Shown here piece by piece: positions 1 through 8,573 of a stretch of DNA of 60,558 bases; the stretch's first letter is position 1; the number at the start of each line of letters is the position of its first letter. A model generated the notes under the pieces. That model had not been told where the DNA came from. It did not search any database and saw only the letters and a program-made list of their open reading frames with translations. The stretch lies in assembly GCF_002850745.1 (NCBI RefSeq), contig NZ_KZ559484.1, forward strand, positions 38,789 through 99,346, in the 5' to 3' direction. The stretch comes from Nonomuraea indica. Lineage in GTDB: Bacteria; Actinomycetota; Actinomycetes; Streptosporangiales; Streptosporangiaceae. The translations under genes were made by a program, and so were the position numbers.

Positions 1-91
1 GCTGGAGCTTCCCGGGCGTGGCCCCGTGGTCTCCGGGGCGTGGCCGCGTGGTGTCCGGGCGTGGCCGCGTGTTTCGCCGAGCACGACGAAA

Positions 92-117
92 GCCCCACGG
101 GCTTTCGCCCGTGGGGC
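92..117 (-). terminator. Probable terminator of the DUF3073 gene
   Basis: Perfect 11-bp stem (92-102 with 107-117) and a 4-base loop, just past the 3' end of the minus-strand DUF3073 gene. There is no long T tract, which is usual in high-GC actinomycetes. The first 90 bases also repeat a GGGCGTGGCC-type motif about three times. Confidence 0.6.
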
Positions 118-194
118 CCGACGCGGTGGACGTGCAGCGCGCACCCGGCGTGGCGGCCACGCCAAGTGATCGACTGCGTCACCCGGGAGAGCTG

Positions 195-416
195 CTAGCG
201 ACGTCCGGACGAACGGTCGTCGTCATCGCCGTAGTCGCCGGCGTAATCGGCATAGCGATCAGCCAACTCGTCGTTGAGGTCGTCGGCGTCGTCATTGCGG
301 CTGGGGTCTCCGACCCCGAGTTCGTCGCGAAGACGGTCAAGATCTGTGCCACCGCTGTTGTACTTCAGCTGGCGAGCAACCTTGACCTGCTTGGCCTTTG
401 CTCGGCCGCGCCCCAT
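195..416 (-). CDS. DUF3073 family protein
   Basis: A 73-residue, very hydrophilic protein. The N-terminal MGRGRAKAKQ segment followed by VARQLKYNS is the hallmark of the actinobacterial DUF3073 family, and the C-terminus is Asp-rich. The frame is open further upstream, but family members start at MGRG, so the ATG at 416 was chosen. The cellular role is not established. The basic head and acidic tail suggest a nucleic-acid or ribosome-associated protein, which is only inference. It is monocistronic, with a hairpin terminator downstream. Confidence 0.85.
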   Translation of the reverse strand: MGRGRAKAKQVKVARQLKYNSGGTDLDRLRDELGVGDPSRNDDADDLNDELADRYADYAGDYGDDDDRSSGRR

Positions 417-567
417 TGGCTCGACCCCCTCGTGTGGGGTCGTCCCCGACCCCTCGTCGCTAACGCACCACACGCTGACCCCGCCTGACTACGGGCGTCA
501 GCCTATCGTTCGCCTATTACCGTACCTGTTTTGTGCCCAGCTCGGTACGTCGTATGGGCGTGGGGCG

Positions 568-1647
568 TCAGTGGCCCAGCCAAATGGCCCTAATCCGCCC
601 GACTTCCGACATTCTGCGCTCGGCTAGCCTATCGGCTGCGACGGCCGGAGGGACGCCCTCGTCCGCGGCGATCTCGAAAATCTTCAGCGTGGTGTCGTAG
701 ATCCGGGCCGCCTTGGCCCTGGCGCGCTCCATGTCGAAGCCCCGGATCTCGTCGGCCACCTGGATGACGCCGCCGGAGTTGACCACGTAGTCGGGAGCGT
801 AGAGGATGCCGCGCTCGGCGAGCTGCTTCTCCACACCCGGGTGGGCGAGCTGGTTGTTGGCCGCGCCGCAGACCACCTTGGCACGCAGCCTGGCCACCGT
901 GTCGTCGTCGAGCGCGCCGCCCAGCGCGCAGGGGGCGAACACGTCGATGTCGGCCGTGGTCAGCGCCTCGGCGTCGGTCACCACCTCGACCTCGGGCCGG
1001 CGCTGCCGCACGCGCTCGACGGCCTGCTCGCTGACGTCACAGATCACCACCTCGGCGCCGTCCTCGCGCAGCAGCTCGACCAGGCGGTGGCCGACCTTGC
1101 CGACGCCCTCGACGCCGACCCGCCTGCCGAGCAGCGACGGGGTGCCCCAGACGCGCTCGGCCGAGGCGCGCATGCCCTGGAAGACGCCGAAGGCTGTCAG
1201 GATGGAGGAGTCGCCGGCGCCGCCCTGGGCGAGCGTGCGGCCGGTGACGTGGCGTGACTCGCGGGCCACGACGTCCATGTCCTCGCTGTAGGTGCCGACG
1301 TCGCAGGCGGTGATGTAGCGCCCGCCGAGCGACTCGATGAACCTGCCGTAGGCGCGCAGGAGCGCCTCGCTCTTGTCGCGGGACGGGTCGCCGATGATGA
1401 CGGCCTTGCCGCCGCCGTGGTCGAGGCCGGCCAGGGCGTTCTTGTAGGCCATGCCGCGCGAGAGGTTGAGCACGTCGGCCAGGGCCGCCTGCTCGCTCTC
1501 GTACGGATAGAACCTGGTGCCCCCGAGCGCGGGGCCGAGTGCGGTGTTGTGGATGGCGATGATGGCGCGCAGGCCACTGTGCGCGTCGGCACAGAAGACG
1601 ACCTGCTCGTGCGCGTCCTTGTGAGACGGGTCGAAGACGTCGGTCAC
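568..1647 (-). CDS. vdh: Valine/leucine (branched-chain amino acid) dehydrogenase
   Basis: NAD-dependent oxidative deamination of branched-chain amino acids to 2-oxo acids, the first step of valine, leucine and isoleucine catabolism; cytoplasmic. About 359 residues, normal for the Glu/Leu/Phe/Val dehydrogenase family. The substrate-binding lysine (about 69) and catalytic lysine (about 81, in DHGGGKAV) are present, and the Gly-rich NAD loop GVEGVGKVG lies near 178-186. The GTG at 1647 was chosen because AGGGAG lies about 7 bases upstream and the product then starts VTDVFDP, as in Streptomyces Vdh. An upstream ATG at 1713 would add 22 residues. Leucine versus valine preference cannot be read from sequence. 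Confidence 0.85.
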   Translation of the reverse strand: MTDVFDPSHKDAHEQVVFCADAHSGLRAIIAIHNTALGPALGGTRFYPYESEQAALADVLNLSRGMAYKNALAGLDHGGGKAVIIGDPSRDKSEALLRAYGRFIESLGGRYITACDVGTYSEDMDVVARESRHVTGRTLAQGGAGDSSILTAFGVFQGMRASAERVWGTPSLLGRRVGVEGVGKVGHRLVELLREDGAEVVICDVSEQAVERVRQRRPEVEVVTDAEALTTADIDVFAPCALGGALDDDTVARLRAKVVCGAANNQLAHPGVEKQLAERGILYAPDYVVNSGGVIQVADEIRGFDMERARAKAARIYDTTLKIFEIAADEGVPPAVAADRLAERRMSEVGRIRAIWLGH

Positions 1648-1752
1648 GGTAGTGACTCCCTGTCCGGTCCGCCGCACCTTCGCGGCGGAGATCCCTTCCA
1701 GGGTAGTGGGCACGACGGTGCGAGCCGATTGTCTTCATGACACGATGCCTCC

Positions 1753-2616
1753 GTGCTGCCCTATGCCGCGTACCTCCGCGTCTACGAGCCGTTGACCGCC
1801 TTCCCCGAGTCCCAGCAGAAGGTCTGGGCCGACTACGCCGACTCGCGCGACCGGCCGCGCCGCGCCAACGCGCTCAACCACGAGCACGGCGAGTCGGTGC
1901 GGCGGCTGCTCGGCACGCCCCCTCAGCCGGTCCCCGCCCAGGAGAGCCCCAACGCCTATCTGCGGCGCGTCGAGGACCGTCTGTACGTCTGCCCCTGGCA
2001 GACGCGCCTGCGCTCCTGGCTGGCCTTCTCACGGCTGCGTGGCAGCACTCCCCCGAAGCTGATGGATCACATGGTCCCCAAGGCGATCGCCGAGCAGACC
2101 GCCGACGACTTCGACCGCTACAAGCGCGGCGGCTCCTCCTCCGCGCTGCGCACCCACATCCGCACCACGGCCTGGCACGTGCCGCCGTCGTGGTTCGTGC
2201 CGTTCGACGGCAACGAGCGCTGGCTCGTGCTCGGCTCTGCGGTCCCCGGGCAGGACGTGACCACGGCCACGGGCCGCAACCTCATCTACGTGACCTCCAT
2301 GGCGCAGGCCAGGAGGCGGGCGGCGCGGGCCCTGCAGGTGCTGCGGCGGCACCTGGGCGACGTGGCGGCCAACCTCGACGTGGAGGACGTGGCCCGCTGG
2401 CTGGAGGAGTTCCATCCGCACTCGCTGGTCGAGCTCGACTACGGCGGCCTGGTGCACCTCATGGACGACGACGCGCTGCAGGCGGACCAGTCGGTCGCGG
2501 AGCTGTCGGCCGCCCTCACGGGCCTGGACACGGGTCAAGAAGAGCTTGCCTTCGCCATGTACCAGCGTGTCGTCCTGCGCTGGAAGTCAATGCAACTTCT
2601 GGAATCTGCCAACTGA
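1753..2616 (+). CDS. Conserved hypothetical protein upstream of bldC
   Basis: A 287-residue soluble protein with no signal peptide or membrane segment. It has a Trp-rich middle region (around 80-150) and a mixed C-terminal half. I do not recognise a catalytic motif. Proteins of this kind sit next to bldC in actinomycetes, as here. Translation starts at a GTG 105 bp from the divergent dehydrogenase start, so the two may share a promoter region. Codon use is typical of the genome, so it is very likely a real gene of unknown function. Confidence 0.7.
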   Translation: MLPYAAYLRVYEPLTAFPESQQKVWADYADSRDRPRRANALNHEHGESVRRLLGTPPQPVPAQESPNAYLRRVEDRLYVCPWQTRLRSWLAFSRLRGSTPPKLMDHMVPKAIAEQTADDFDRYKRGGSSSALRTHIRTTAWHVPPSWFVPFDGNERWLVLGSAVPGQDVTTATGRNLIYVTSMAQARRRAARALQVLRRHLGDVAANLDVEDVARWLEEFHPHSLVELDYGGLVHLMDDDALQADQSVAELSAALTGLDTGQEELAFAMYQRVVLRWKSMQLLESAN

Positions 2617-2938
2617 GCCCCAATGCAACCGTCTGACCTGCATGAGTAGGTCATGAGTAGCGGCTGCTCGCTTCTGCGAACTGAGCAGTTTGCCGTTTTC
2701 ACTGCGATACCACGAAACGTGTCGCTAGAATCACCGAGCGTGACATCGCCATGGGGGCGGGCAGTTGGGTCAAAGAAGGGCTCGCCAATCGCTCAGCGTG
2801 GCGGTATGGTCACTTCGGGTGATGCCGCATATGGCCGAGAAAAGCCGCACGTTCGGGGCCATAGGGGGACATCCGTGACACGCGCAAAGGCAGTCACAGG
2901 ATCGCTAAGCCGGTCCACACGGAGGAGAGGCCGCACAA
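2617..2938 (+). promoter_or_regulatory. bldC upstream region
   Basis: 322 bp without a credible gene. A possible -10 hexamer TATGGT lies near 2806, in a stretch less GC-rich than its surroundings. GGAGAGG at about 2922-2928 is the bldC ribosome binding site. The long leader fits a developmentally controlled gene, but promoter positions are guesses. Confidence 0.4.
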
Positions 2939-3142
2939 ATGTCAGCTCGTACACCCGAGGCCGAGCCACTGCTCACGCCCGCCGAGGTCGCGACCATGTT
3001 CAGGGTCGACCCCAAGACCGTCACGCGGTGGGCCAAGGCGGGCAAGTTGACGTCGATTCGCACCCTGGGGGGCCACCGGCGTTACCGGGAGACCGAGGTC
3101 CGGGCTCTGCTGGCGGGGATTCCGCAGCAGCGCTCTGAGTAG
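2939..3142 (+). CDS. bldC: Developmental regulator BldC (MerR-like DNA-binding protein)
   Basis: A 67-residue protein that is essentially a single winged helix-turn-helix domain of MerR type (residues about 10-60, LLTPAEVATMFRVDPKTVTRW then the TLGGHRRY wing). In Streptomyces BldC binds head-to-tail on direct repeats and controls the timing of differentiation. The length (68 in Streptomyces) and the LTPAEVA and GGHRRYRE motifs match closely. A GGAGAGG ribosome site precedes the ATG. No effector domain is present, as expected. It suggests an organism that forms aerial hyphae and spores. Confidence 0.95.
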   Translation: MSARTPEAEPLLTPAEVATMFRVDPKTVTRWAKAGKLTSIRTLGGHRRYRETEVRALLAGIPQQRSE

Positions 3143-3272
3143 TGCCGGGGTTCGTCACGGACCTCAGGGGGGTTGAACGGTGGGCCAGGCCGGCGGCATG
3201 GTCCACCTCTGTGACGAGGACCGTCGCGTCCGGAAGCTGGCGCCGCCCGCCCGGCGCCATCCTTCCGATCCC

Positions 3273-3974
3273 CTATGCCGGCCGCTCCCCCAGCGCCTCG
3301 AGGAGCCGGCCGACGTCACCGTCATAGCGGGCGGCCGCGCCCAGGAGCGCGACCAGCTGGTCGACCAGCATCCTCTCCAGCGTCGGCCGCTCGATGTCAC
3401 GGTGTTCGAGCCAGTCGAGGCCCGCGGTCTCGACCGAGGCGATCCACGAGCGCAACGACGCCCGCAGCACCGGGCTCGGCCGCTCGACGCCCAGTTGCTT
3501 CTGGATGCGGCGCGACAGGCGCTGACGCACCCCGTCGACGATCTCGCCGACCTCGCCCGCCCGGTTGGCCGGCCCGCCGCGCAGCAGCGCCGCGAACCCC
3601 GCCGCGTGCTCCTCCACGAAGTCGAAGTAGCGGGTGAGGCCCGAGGCCAGCTCGTCCAGCGGGCTCCCGCCGAGCTGCGGACGCAACCTCGACTCCAGCT
3701 GATCGGCCGCGCCGCGCAGGGCGGCCACGTAGAGCTCCTGCTTGCCGCCGAAGTAGTGGTAGACCAGCGCCCGTGAGGCGCCCGCCGCCGTGGCGACGTC
3801 GTCGATCGAGACGTCCTCGGCGTCACGCGTGCTGAACAGTTCGAGGGCCGCCGCCATGAGCTCCTCGCGGCGACGGTCGACAGTGAGCCTGCGCCGCGCC
3901 GGACGCGCCTGCTCGGCTGGCTTCCCGGGTGTCACACCTGCACAGTAACCGAGCGCCCCGTTCTCGGCGGACAT
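3273..3974 (-). CDS. TetR family transcriptional regulator
   Basis: A 233-residue dimeric repressor type. The N-terminal TetR helix-turn-helix lies at about residues 32-78 (ELMAAALELFSTRDAEDVS, then DDVATAAGASRALVYHYFGGKQEL). The all-helical C-terminal domain that normally binds a ligand has no motif revealing the effector. The ATG at 3974 has GGTGAGG a few bases upstream. It is convergent with bldC and divergent from the LacI regulator, so its target cannot be deduced from neighbours. Confidence 0.85.
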   Translation of the reverse strand: MSAENGALGYCAGVTPGKPAEQARPARRRLTVDRRREELMAAALELFSTRDAEDVSIDDVATAAGASRALVYHYFGGKQELYVAALRGAADQLESRLRPQLGGSPLDELASGLTRYFDFVEEHAAGFAALLRGGPANRAGEVGEIVDGVRQRLSRRIQKQLGVERPSPVLRASLRSWIASVETAGLDWLEHRDIERPTLERMLVDQLVALLGAAARYDGDVGRLLEALGERPA

Positions 3975-4082
3975 GTGACCTCACCGTCAATAACAGGCTT
4001 CCCTAACCTCAAGCCGTACCCTGCGGCGAACTCGATCGTTTGGTGAGACAAGGTGCCCATCTACGCATCGCGGGGGAGAACC

Positions 4083-5123
4083 ATGTCAGGACCACCCGTC
4101 AAGTCTTCAACCATCGACCTCCGGGAGATACCACGGCCCCGGCCGACGATCCGCAACGTCGCCGAGCGGGCCGGCGTCTCCAAATCGCTGGTGTCGCTGG
4201 TGCTGCGCGGCTCGCCGCACGTCAGCGAGCACCGCCGCCAGGCCGTCCTCCAGGCCGCCCGTGAGCTCGGCTACCGGCCGAACGCCGTCGCGCGCAGCCT
4301 GGTCGAGGGCCGTACGCATCTCGTCGGCGCGCTCGTCGCCGACCTGCACAACCCGTTCTACGCCGAGTTCCTGGACGGCCTGCAGGAGAGCCTGCACGGC
4401 GACGGCCTGCGCATGCTCATCGGCAACAGCCAGTGGGACCCGGCGTTCGAGGACGAGGCCGTGGCCGCCTTCCTGGAGCTCCGGGTGGACGGGCTGGTCC
4501 TGTTAGGGATCGCCCCGACCAGCGAGACGCTGATGGAGGCGACGTCCTACACGCCCACCGTCGTCGTCGGGGAACGCGACATCGAGCTCGACGGCGTCGA
4601 CATCGTCGTGGACGACGACCGGCACGGCGCCCGCCTGGCCGTCGACCACCTGGTCGGGCTCGGGCACCGCAGGATCGCGCACATCGAGGGCGCCCGGCCG
4701 TCGCGCTGCGAGGGCTACCTCGTGGCGATGCGCAGGCACGCGCTCGCGCCGTACATCATGGTCGAGGCCGCCGAGGCGACCGAGGAGGGCGGCCGGACGG
4801 CGGCGCTGGCGCTGCTGACCCGCGACCCGCGCCCCACGGCGATCTTCGCGGGCAACGACGTGGTGGCGGTCGGCGTGCTCCTGGCCGCCGAGGAGCTGGG
4901 GCTCCGGGTGCCGGAGGACCTGTCGGTCGCTGGCTACGACAACACCCACCTGGCGGCCTCCCGCCAGATCGCGCTCACCTCCGTGGACCAGTCGCGCCGC
5001 GCCATGGGGCGGTCGGCGGCGTCCCTGCTCAGCGACCGGATCGGCGATCCCGCGAAAGCCGCTCGGCTGCACGAGGTGGCCCCCGAGCTGATCGTACGGC
5101 GGAGCACCGGCCCCGCCGCCTGA
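4083..5123 (+). CDS. LacI family transcriptional regulator
   Basis: A 346-residue sugar-responsive regulator: HTH at about residues 21-66 (TIRNVAERAGVSKSLVSLVLRG) and a periplasmic-binding-protein-like sensor domain (about 78-340, with FAGNDVVAVGVL and VPEDLSVAGYDNT motifs). The ATG at 4083 was chosen because GGGGGAG lies 5 bases upstream. A GTG at 4053 would add 10 residues without a good ribosome site. The genes for a secreted amidase and a GH20 hexosaminidase lie downstream, so an amino-sugar or wall-derived ligand is a reasonable guess, not a demonstrated link. Confidence 0.85.
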   Translation: MSGPPVKSSTIDLREIPRPRPTIRNVAERAGVSKSLVSLVLRGSPHVSEHRRQAVLQAARELGYRPNAVARSLVEGRTHLVGALVADLHNPFYAEFLDGLQESLHGDGLRMLIGNSQWDPAFEDEAVAAFLELRVDGLVLLGIAPTSETLMEATSYTPTVVVGERDIELDGVDIVVDDDRHGARLAVDHLVGLGHRRIAHIEGARPSRCEGYLVAMRRHALAPYIMVEAAEATEEGGRTAALALLTRDPRPTAIFAGNDVVAVGVLLAAEELGLRVPEDLSVAGYDNTHLAASRQIALTSVDQSRRAMGRSAASLLSDRIGDPAKAARLHEVAPELIVRRSTGPAA

Positions 5124-5260
5124 CCGGCCGCGGCGCGCTCGGCACCGAGCACCAGGCGCGCCCAAGAGCGGCTCAAGCCTCGGTCAACCCGTACGGCCGG
5201 CCCCGGTCCGGGAGGTTTACTCGTCAGGGTCATGTCACGAACTGATCCAGGGGGACAGTC

Positions 5261-5509
5261 ATGCGTGATCCAGAACTGGTGTCCTGCGCGCAGCGCGCGG
5301 CGGCCGAACTCGAACGCGCGTGGGCCCAGTGGCGCTCGGGCCGGGGCCGCATGGCCGACGCGGGGGCCGAGTCCGTGGCCAGCTACGTCGCCCATTCCCT
5401 CGACCACCCGTGGGGCCGCCCCCGCGTCGTGCTCGGCCTGGACGCCGAGGACGCGCGGGAGCTGGCCGCCCTGCTCCAGCGGCAGGAGGTCGGCGAACAC
5501 GTCTGGTGA
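5261..5509 (+). CDS. Small hypothetical protein
   Basis: An 82-residue soluble protein, helix-rich, with no recognised motif. The ATG is preceded by CAGGGGGACAGTC, a good ribosome binding site. The C-terminal part (VVLGLDAEDARELAALLQRQ) reads like an amphipathic helix. It lies between the LacI regulator and the amidase gene with separate spacing. Coding bias is convincing, the function unknown. Confidence 0.6.
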   Translation: MRDPELVSCAQRAAAELERAWAQWRSGRGRMADAGAESVASYVAHSLDHPWGRPRVVLGLDAEDARELAALLQRQEVGEHVW

Positions 5510-5537
5510 CCGCCTGCCTTGACGTACGGTGGAGGCC

Positions 5538-6413
5538 ATGCGTGCACTCCCAGCCACCGTTCTCGCCGCGTGCGGCCTGATCGCCACCGCCTGCGGCGGC
5601 GCGGCCGGCGGCACCTCCACAGGTGCCGCCCCAGGTTCCGCCCCGGCGGGTCAGGCCGTCCAGCAGCCGCAGGCCGCGAGCTCCTCGGCCGCCGCGCCGG
5701 GAGCGGCCGCCGAGACCGGCACCACGCCGGCTGCGGCCAAGGCCGCCGCCGCGCCCCTGTCCGGCAAGGTCGTCGTCATCGACCCCGGTCACAACGGCGC
5801 CAACTACCGCAACCCGAAGGCCGTCAACCGCAAGGTCAACGTGCTGACCCAGTGGAAGCCCTGCGACACGACGGGCACGTCCACCGACTCCGGCTACTCC
5901 GAGGCCGCCTTCACCTGGGACGTGTCCACCCGGCTCGCCAAGATCCTCAAGAGCCGGGGCGCCCAGGTGAAGCTGACGCGCTCCGACAACGACGGCGTGG
6001 GCCCGTGCATCACCGAGCGGGCCGCCATCGGCAACAAGGCCAAGGCCGACGCCGCCATCTCGGTGCACGCCGACGGGTCTGGTCCGGCCGATCGCGGCTT
6101 CCACGTGATCATGCCGAAGAAGATCAATGGCCCGGTCGACCCGGTCGTGGACGACTCGCGCGAGCTGGGGCTCGCCGTCCGCGCGGCGTTCAGGAAGGGC
6201 ACCGGCCTGCCCTACTCGACCTACATCGGCAGCAAGGCGCTCAGCTTCCGCGACGACCTGGGCGGGCTCAACCTCTCGACCGTGCCGAAGATCTTCATCG
6301 AGTGCGGCAACATGCGCAACGCCGCCGAGGCGGCCAAGTTCCGCGACCCGGCGTTCCGGCAGCGGATCGCCCTGGCGCTGGCGAACGGGATGCAGCACTA
6401 TCTGCAAGCATGA
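5538..6413 (+). CDS. N-acetylmuramoyl-L-alanine amidase, lipoprotein (Amidase_3)
   Basis: Zinc amidase that cleaves the amide bond between MurNAc and the stem peptide of peptidoglycan. The N-terminus is a lipoprotein signal peptide with a cysteine after IATA near residue 19. An Ala/Pro/Gly-rich linker runs to about residue 75. The Amidase_3 domain has DPGHNG (zinc His), SEAAF (zinc Glu), SVHADG (zinc His) and IECGNMRN (catalytic Glu). The ATG at 5538 is only 2 bases from GGAGG but 7 bases after a TACGGT -10-like hexamer, so the transcript may be leaderless. The stop overlaps the next start (ATGA), coupling it to the hexosaminidase. Confidence 0.88.
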   Translation: MRALPATVLAACGLIATACGGAAGGTSTGAAPGSAPAGQAVQQPQAASSSAAAPGAAAETGTTPAAAKAAAAPLSGKVVVIDPGHNGANYRNPKAVNRKVNVLTQWKPCDTTGTSTDSGYSEAAFTWDVSTRLAKILKSRGAQVKLTRSDNDGVGPCITERAAIGNKAKADAAISVHADGSGPADRGFHVIMPKKINGPVDPVVDDSRELGLAVRAAFRKGTGLPYSTYIGSKALSFRDDLGGLNLSTVPKIFIECGNMRNAAEAAKFRDPAFRQRIALALANGMQHYLQA

Positions 6414-8008
6414 TCCCGCGCCCGCGCATCTTCAGTCATCTGTCCGGCTCCTATGAGCTGACCGCCGGCTCCGTCGTCTCCGGCCCCGCCGACCTGGCCG
6501 ACGCCGTACGGGCCGCGCTTCCCGGCCTCGACCTGCGGCCTGGCGACTCCGGAGCGATCGACCTGCGGCTCGACCCGGCGCTCGGGCCCGAGGCGTACCG
6601 GCTGGTGGTGGGGTCGCGCGGGGTGGAGATCACGGCGGGCGACCGCGCCGGGGCGTTCTACGCCGGCCAGTCGCTGCACCAGCTGCTGCCCGACGCGTCC
6701 TACCGCTTCTCGGCGGGCGCCGCCTGGCGCGTGCCGGGAGTGCGGGTGGAGGACGCGCCGCGCTTCCCCTGGCGCGGCCTGCACGTGGACGTGGCCCGCC
6801 ACTTCTTCCCCAAGCGGGAGATCCTCCGGCTGATCGACCTGATGGCGGCCCACAAGCTCAACCGGCTCCACCTGCACCTGGCCGACGACCAGGGGTGGCG
6901 GGTGGAGAGCAGGGCCTATCCCCTGCTGCACGAGGTGGCCTCGCACCGGCCGCGCACCGCCGTCCACCACTACGGCGAGCCCGAGGCGTACGACGACGTG
7001 CCGCACGGCGGCCACTACACGCTGGCCGACCTGGCCGAGCTGGGCGCCTACGCGCGCTCCCGCGAGGTCGTGATCGTCCCGGAGATCGACGTGCCGGGCC
7101 ACGCCTCGGCCATCCTGGCGGCCTACCCCGAGCTGGGGGCCACGGGCGAGCGTCACGAGGTGCTCGACCGCTGGGGCATCTCCCCCGCGATTCTGTCGCC
7201 GCTGCCGCCCACGGTCGAGTTCCTGAGCGCGGTCTTCGACGAGGTGATCGGCGCGCTCGGCGAGGTCCCCTACTTCCACATCGGCGGCGACGAGGTCGTG
7301 CTCGACCACTGGGCCGCCTCACCGGAGATCGACGCCTACCGGGAGTCGCTCGGGCTGCCCTCGACGGGGCCGTTGCACGCGTGGTTCCTGCGGCGGCTGG
7401 CCGACGCGCTCGCCGAGCGGGGGGCGCGGGCCGTGGTGTGGGACGAGGCGTTCGTCAGCGGCGAGCTGCGGTCCGACACGGTGGTGATGCCGTGGCGGGG
7501 CATGGAGGTGGGCCGCCGGGCCGCCGCCGCCGGTCACGACGTGGTGGCCACGCCGGTGTTCCCGCTGTACTTCGACTACGCCGAGGCGGCGACGGCCGAC
7601 GAGCCGATGGCGATCGGCGAGACGATCACGGTCGCGGACGTGGCGGCCTTCGACCCGGCTCCGGAGAGCTGGCCCGAGCAGTCACGGGCGCGGGTGCTCG
7701 GGGCGCAGGCGCAGCTGTGGACCGAACGCATCCCCGACGGGCGGACCCTCGACTACCGCACCTGGCCGCGGGCGTGCGCGCTGGCCGAGGTGACCTGGTC
7801 GGGCGCGACGGACGAGGACTTCCCCGGACGGCTCGAAAGGCATCTGGGCCGGCTCGACGCGCTGGGCGTCGAGTATCGGCCGCTCGACGGGCCCCGGCCG
7901 TGGCAGCGCCGCCGCCCGCACCGGCCGGGCGTCGTCCGGGTGCCCGACGTCATGGAGCGGCTCGACCGGCTCACCCACGACGCCGAGTCGACCCGTCCCA
8001 GCGTGTGA
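6410..8008 (+). CDS. Beta-N-acetylhexosaminidase, GH20 family
   Basis: Retaining glycosidase removing terminal GlcNAc or GalNAc by substrate-assisted catalysis. 532 residues: an N-terminal GH20b-like domain (about 1-115), then the TIM barrel with the catalytic Asp-Glu pair in HIGGDE (about 290-295) and tryptophans such as FPWRGLHVDVARHF and LWTE. The start ATG overlaps the amidase stop, indicating translational coupling. The frame is open about 890 bases further upstream, but that part is antisense-like shadow of the amidase. No signal peptide is visible, so the enzyme may act in the cytoplasm on imported wall fragments or chitin sugars. Confidence 0.88.
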   Translation: MIPRPRIFSHLSGSYELTAGSVVSGPADLADAVRAALPGLDLRPGDSGAIDLRLDPALGPEAYRLVVGSRGVEITAGDRAGAFYAGQSLHQLLPDASYRFSAGAAWRVPGVRVEDAPRFPWRGLHVDVARHFFPKREILRLIDLMAAHKLNRLHLHLADDQGWRVESRAYPLLHEVASHRPRTAVHHYGEPEAYDDVPHGGHYTLADLAELGAYARSREVVIVPEIDVPGHASAILAAYPELGATGERHEVLDRWGISPAILSPLPPTVEFLSAVFDEVIGALGEVPYFHIGGDEVVLDHWAASPEIDAYRESLGLPSTGPLHAWFLRRLADALAERGARAVVWDEAFVSGELRSDTVVMPWRGMEVGRRAAAAGHDVVATPVFPLYFDYAEAATADEPMAIGETITVADVAAFDPAPESWPEQSRARVLGAQAQLWTERIPDGRTLDYRTWPRACALAEVTWSGATDEDFPGRLERHLGRLDALGVEYRPLDGPRPWQRRRPHRPGVVRVPDVMERLDRLTHDAESTRPSV

Positions 8009-8021
8009 GCCGCCGGGCCCG

Positions 8022-8573
8022 TCAGAGGGCGGGCGGCCGGTCGTGGAGGATGCGCTGGAAGAGCCGATGGTCGCGCCACTCCCCCGCGATGGCGAGGTAG
8101 CGGGGGGCGATGCCGAACGACTCGAAGCCCGCCTTCACCAGCACCCGCTGGGAGGCCGCGTTGTCGAGCAGCGTGCCCGCCTGGACGCGGTGCAGGCCGA
8201 GCCGCTCGCCGGCATGCCGGCACGCCTCCTGCGTCGCCCGGGTGGCGAGGCCCCGGCCGGTGTAGCCGGCGTCCATCCAGTAACCGAGGTCGCCGTTCTG
8301 GAAGGGCCCGTACACGATGTGGGACAGGGTGAAGCAGCCGACGATCAGGTCGCCGTCGGCGAGCACCCACGGCACCAGCCGCGCTTCGGCGTGCTGTTCG
8401 AGCTGGAGCCGCACCCGCTCGGTCTGGCCGGCGACGGTGAAGAACTGCTCGGGCCGGTGCGGCTCCCAGCGGCGCAGGTGCTCGCGGTTGCGCGCGTAGG
8501 CGTCGGCGAGCGCCTGCGCGTCACCCTCGGCGACGAGCCGCATGACGACGCCGTCGCCGAGCGGGACGCTCAC
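8022..8573 (-). CDS. GNAT N-acetyltransferase, RimJ/RimL-like
   Basis: About 183 residues; an acetyl-CoA-dependent N-acetyltransferase of the ribosomal-protein-serine acetyltransferase-like branch. The acetyl-CoA loop region is GYTGRGLATRATQEACRHA, followed by HRVQAGTLLDNAASQRVLVKAGF, the typical motif A/B arrangement. The GTG at 8573 overlaps the pyrD stop (GTGA), so it is the third gene of the response regulator-pyrD operon; upstream in-frame codons lie inside pyrD. The substrate is unknown. Confidence 0.8.
   Translation of the reverse strand: MSVPLGDGVVMRLVAEGDAQALADAYARNREHLRRWEPHRPEQFFTVAGQTERVRLQLEQHAEARLVPWVLADGDLIVGCFTLSHIVYGPFQNGDLGYWMDAGYTGRGLATRATQEACRHAGERLGLHRVQAGTLLDNAASQRVLVKAGFESFGIAPRYLAIAGEWRDHRLFQRILHDRPPAL

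Noticed and set aside
5259..6407. A 382-codon minus-strand frame
   Set aside because: Antisense of the small protein and amidase genes, typical high-GC artefact.
5519..6409. A long open frame continuous with the GH20 gene, apparently adding 297 residues
   Set aside because: It runs in a shifted frame through the amidase gene, is Arg/Gly/Pro-rich and has no domain. The GH20 family start and ATGA overlap at 6410 explain the sequence.
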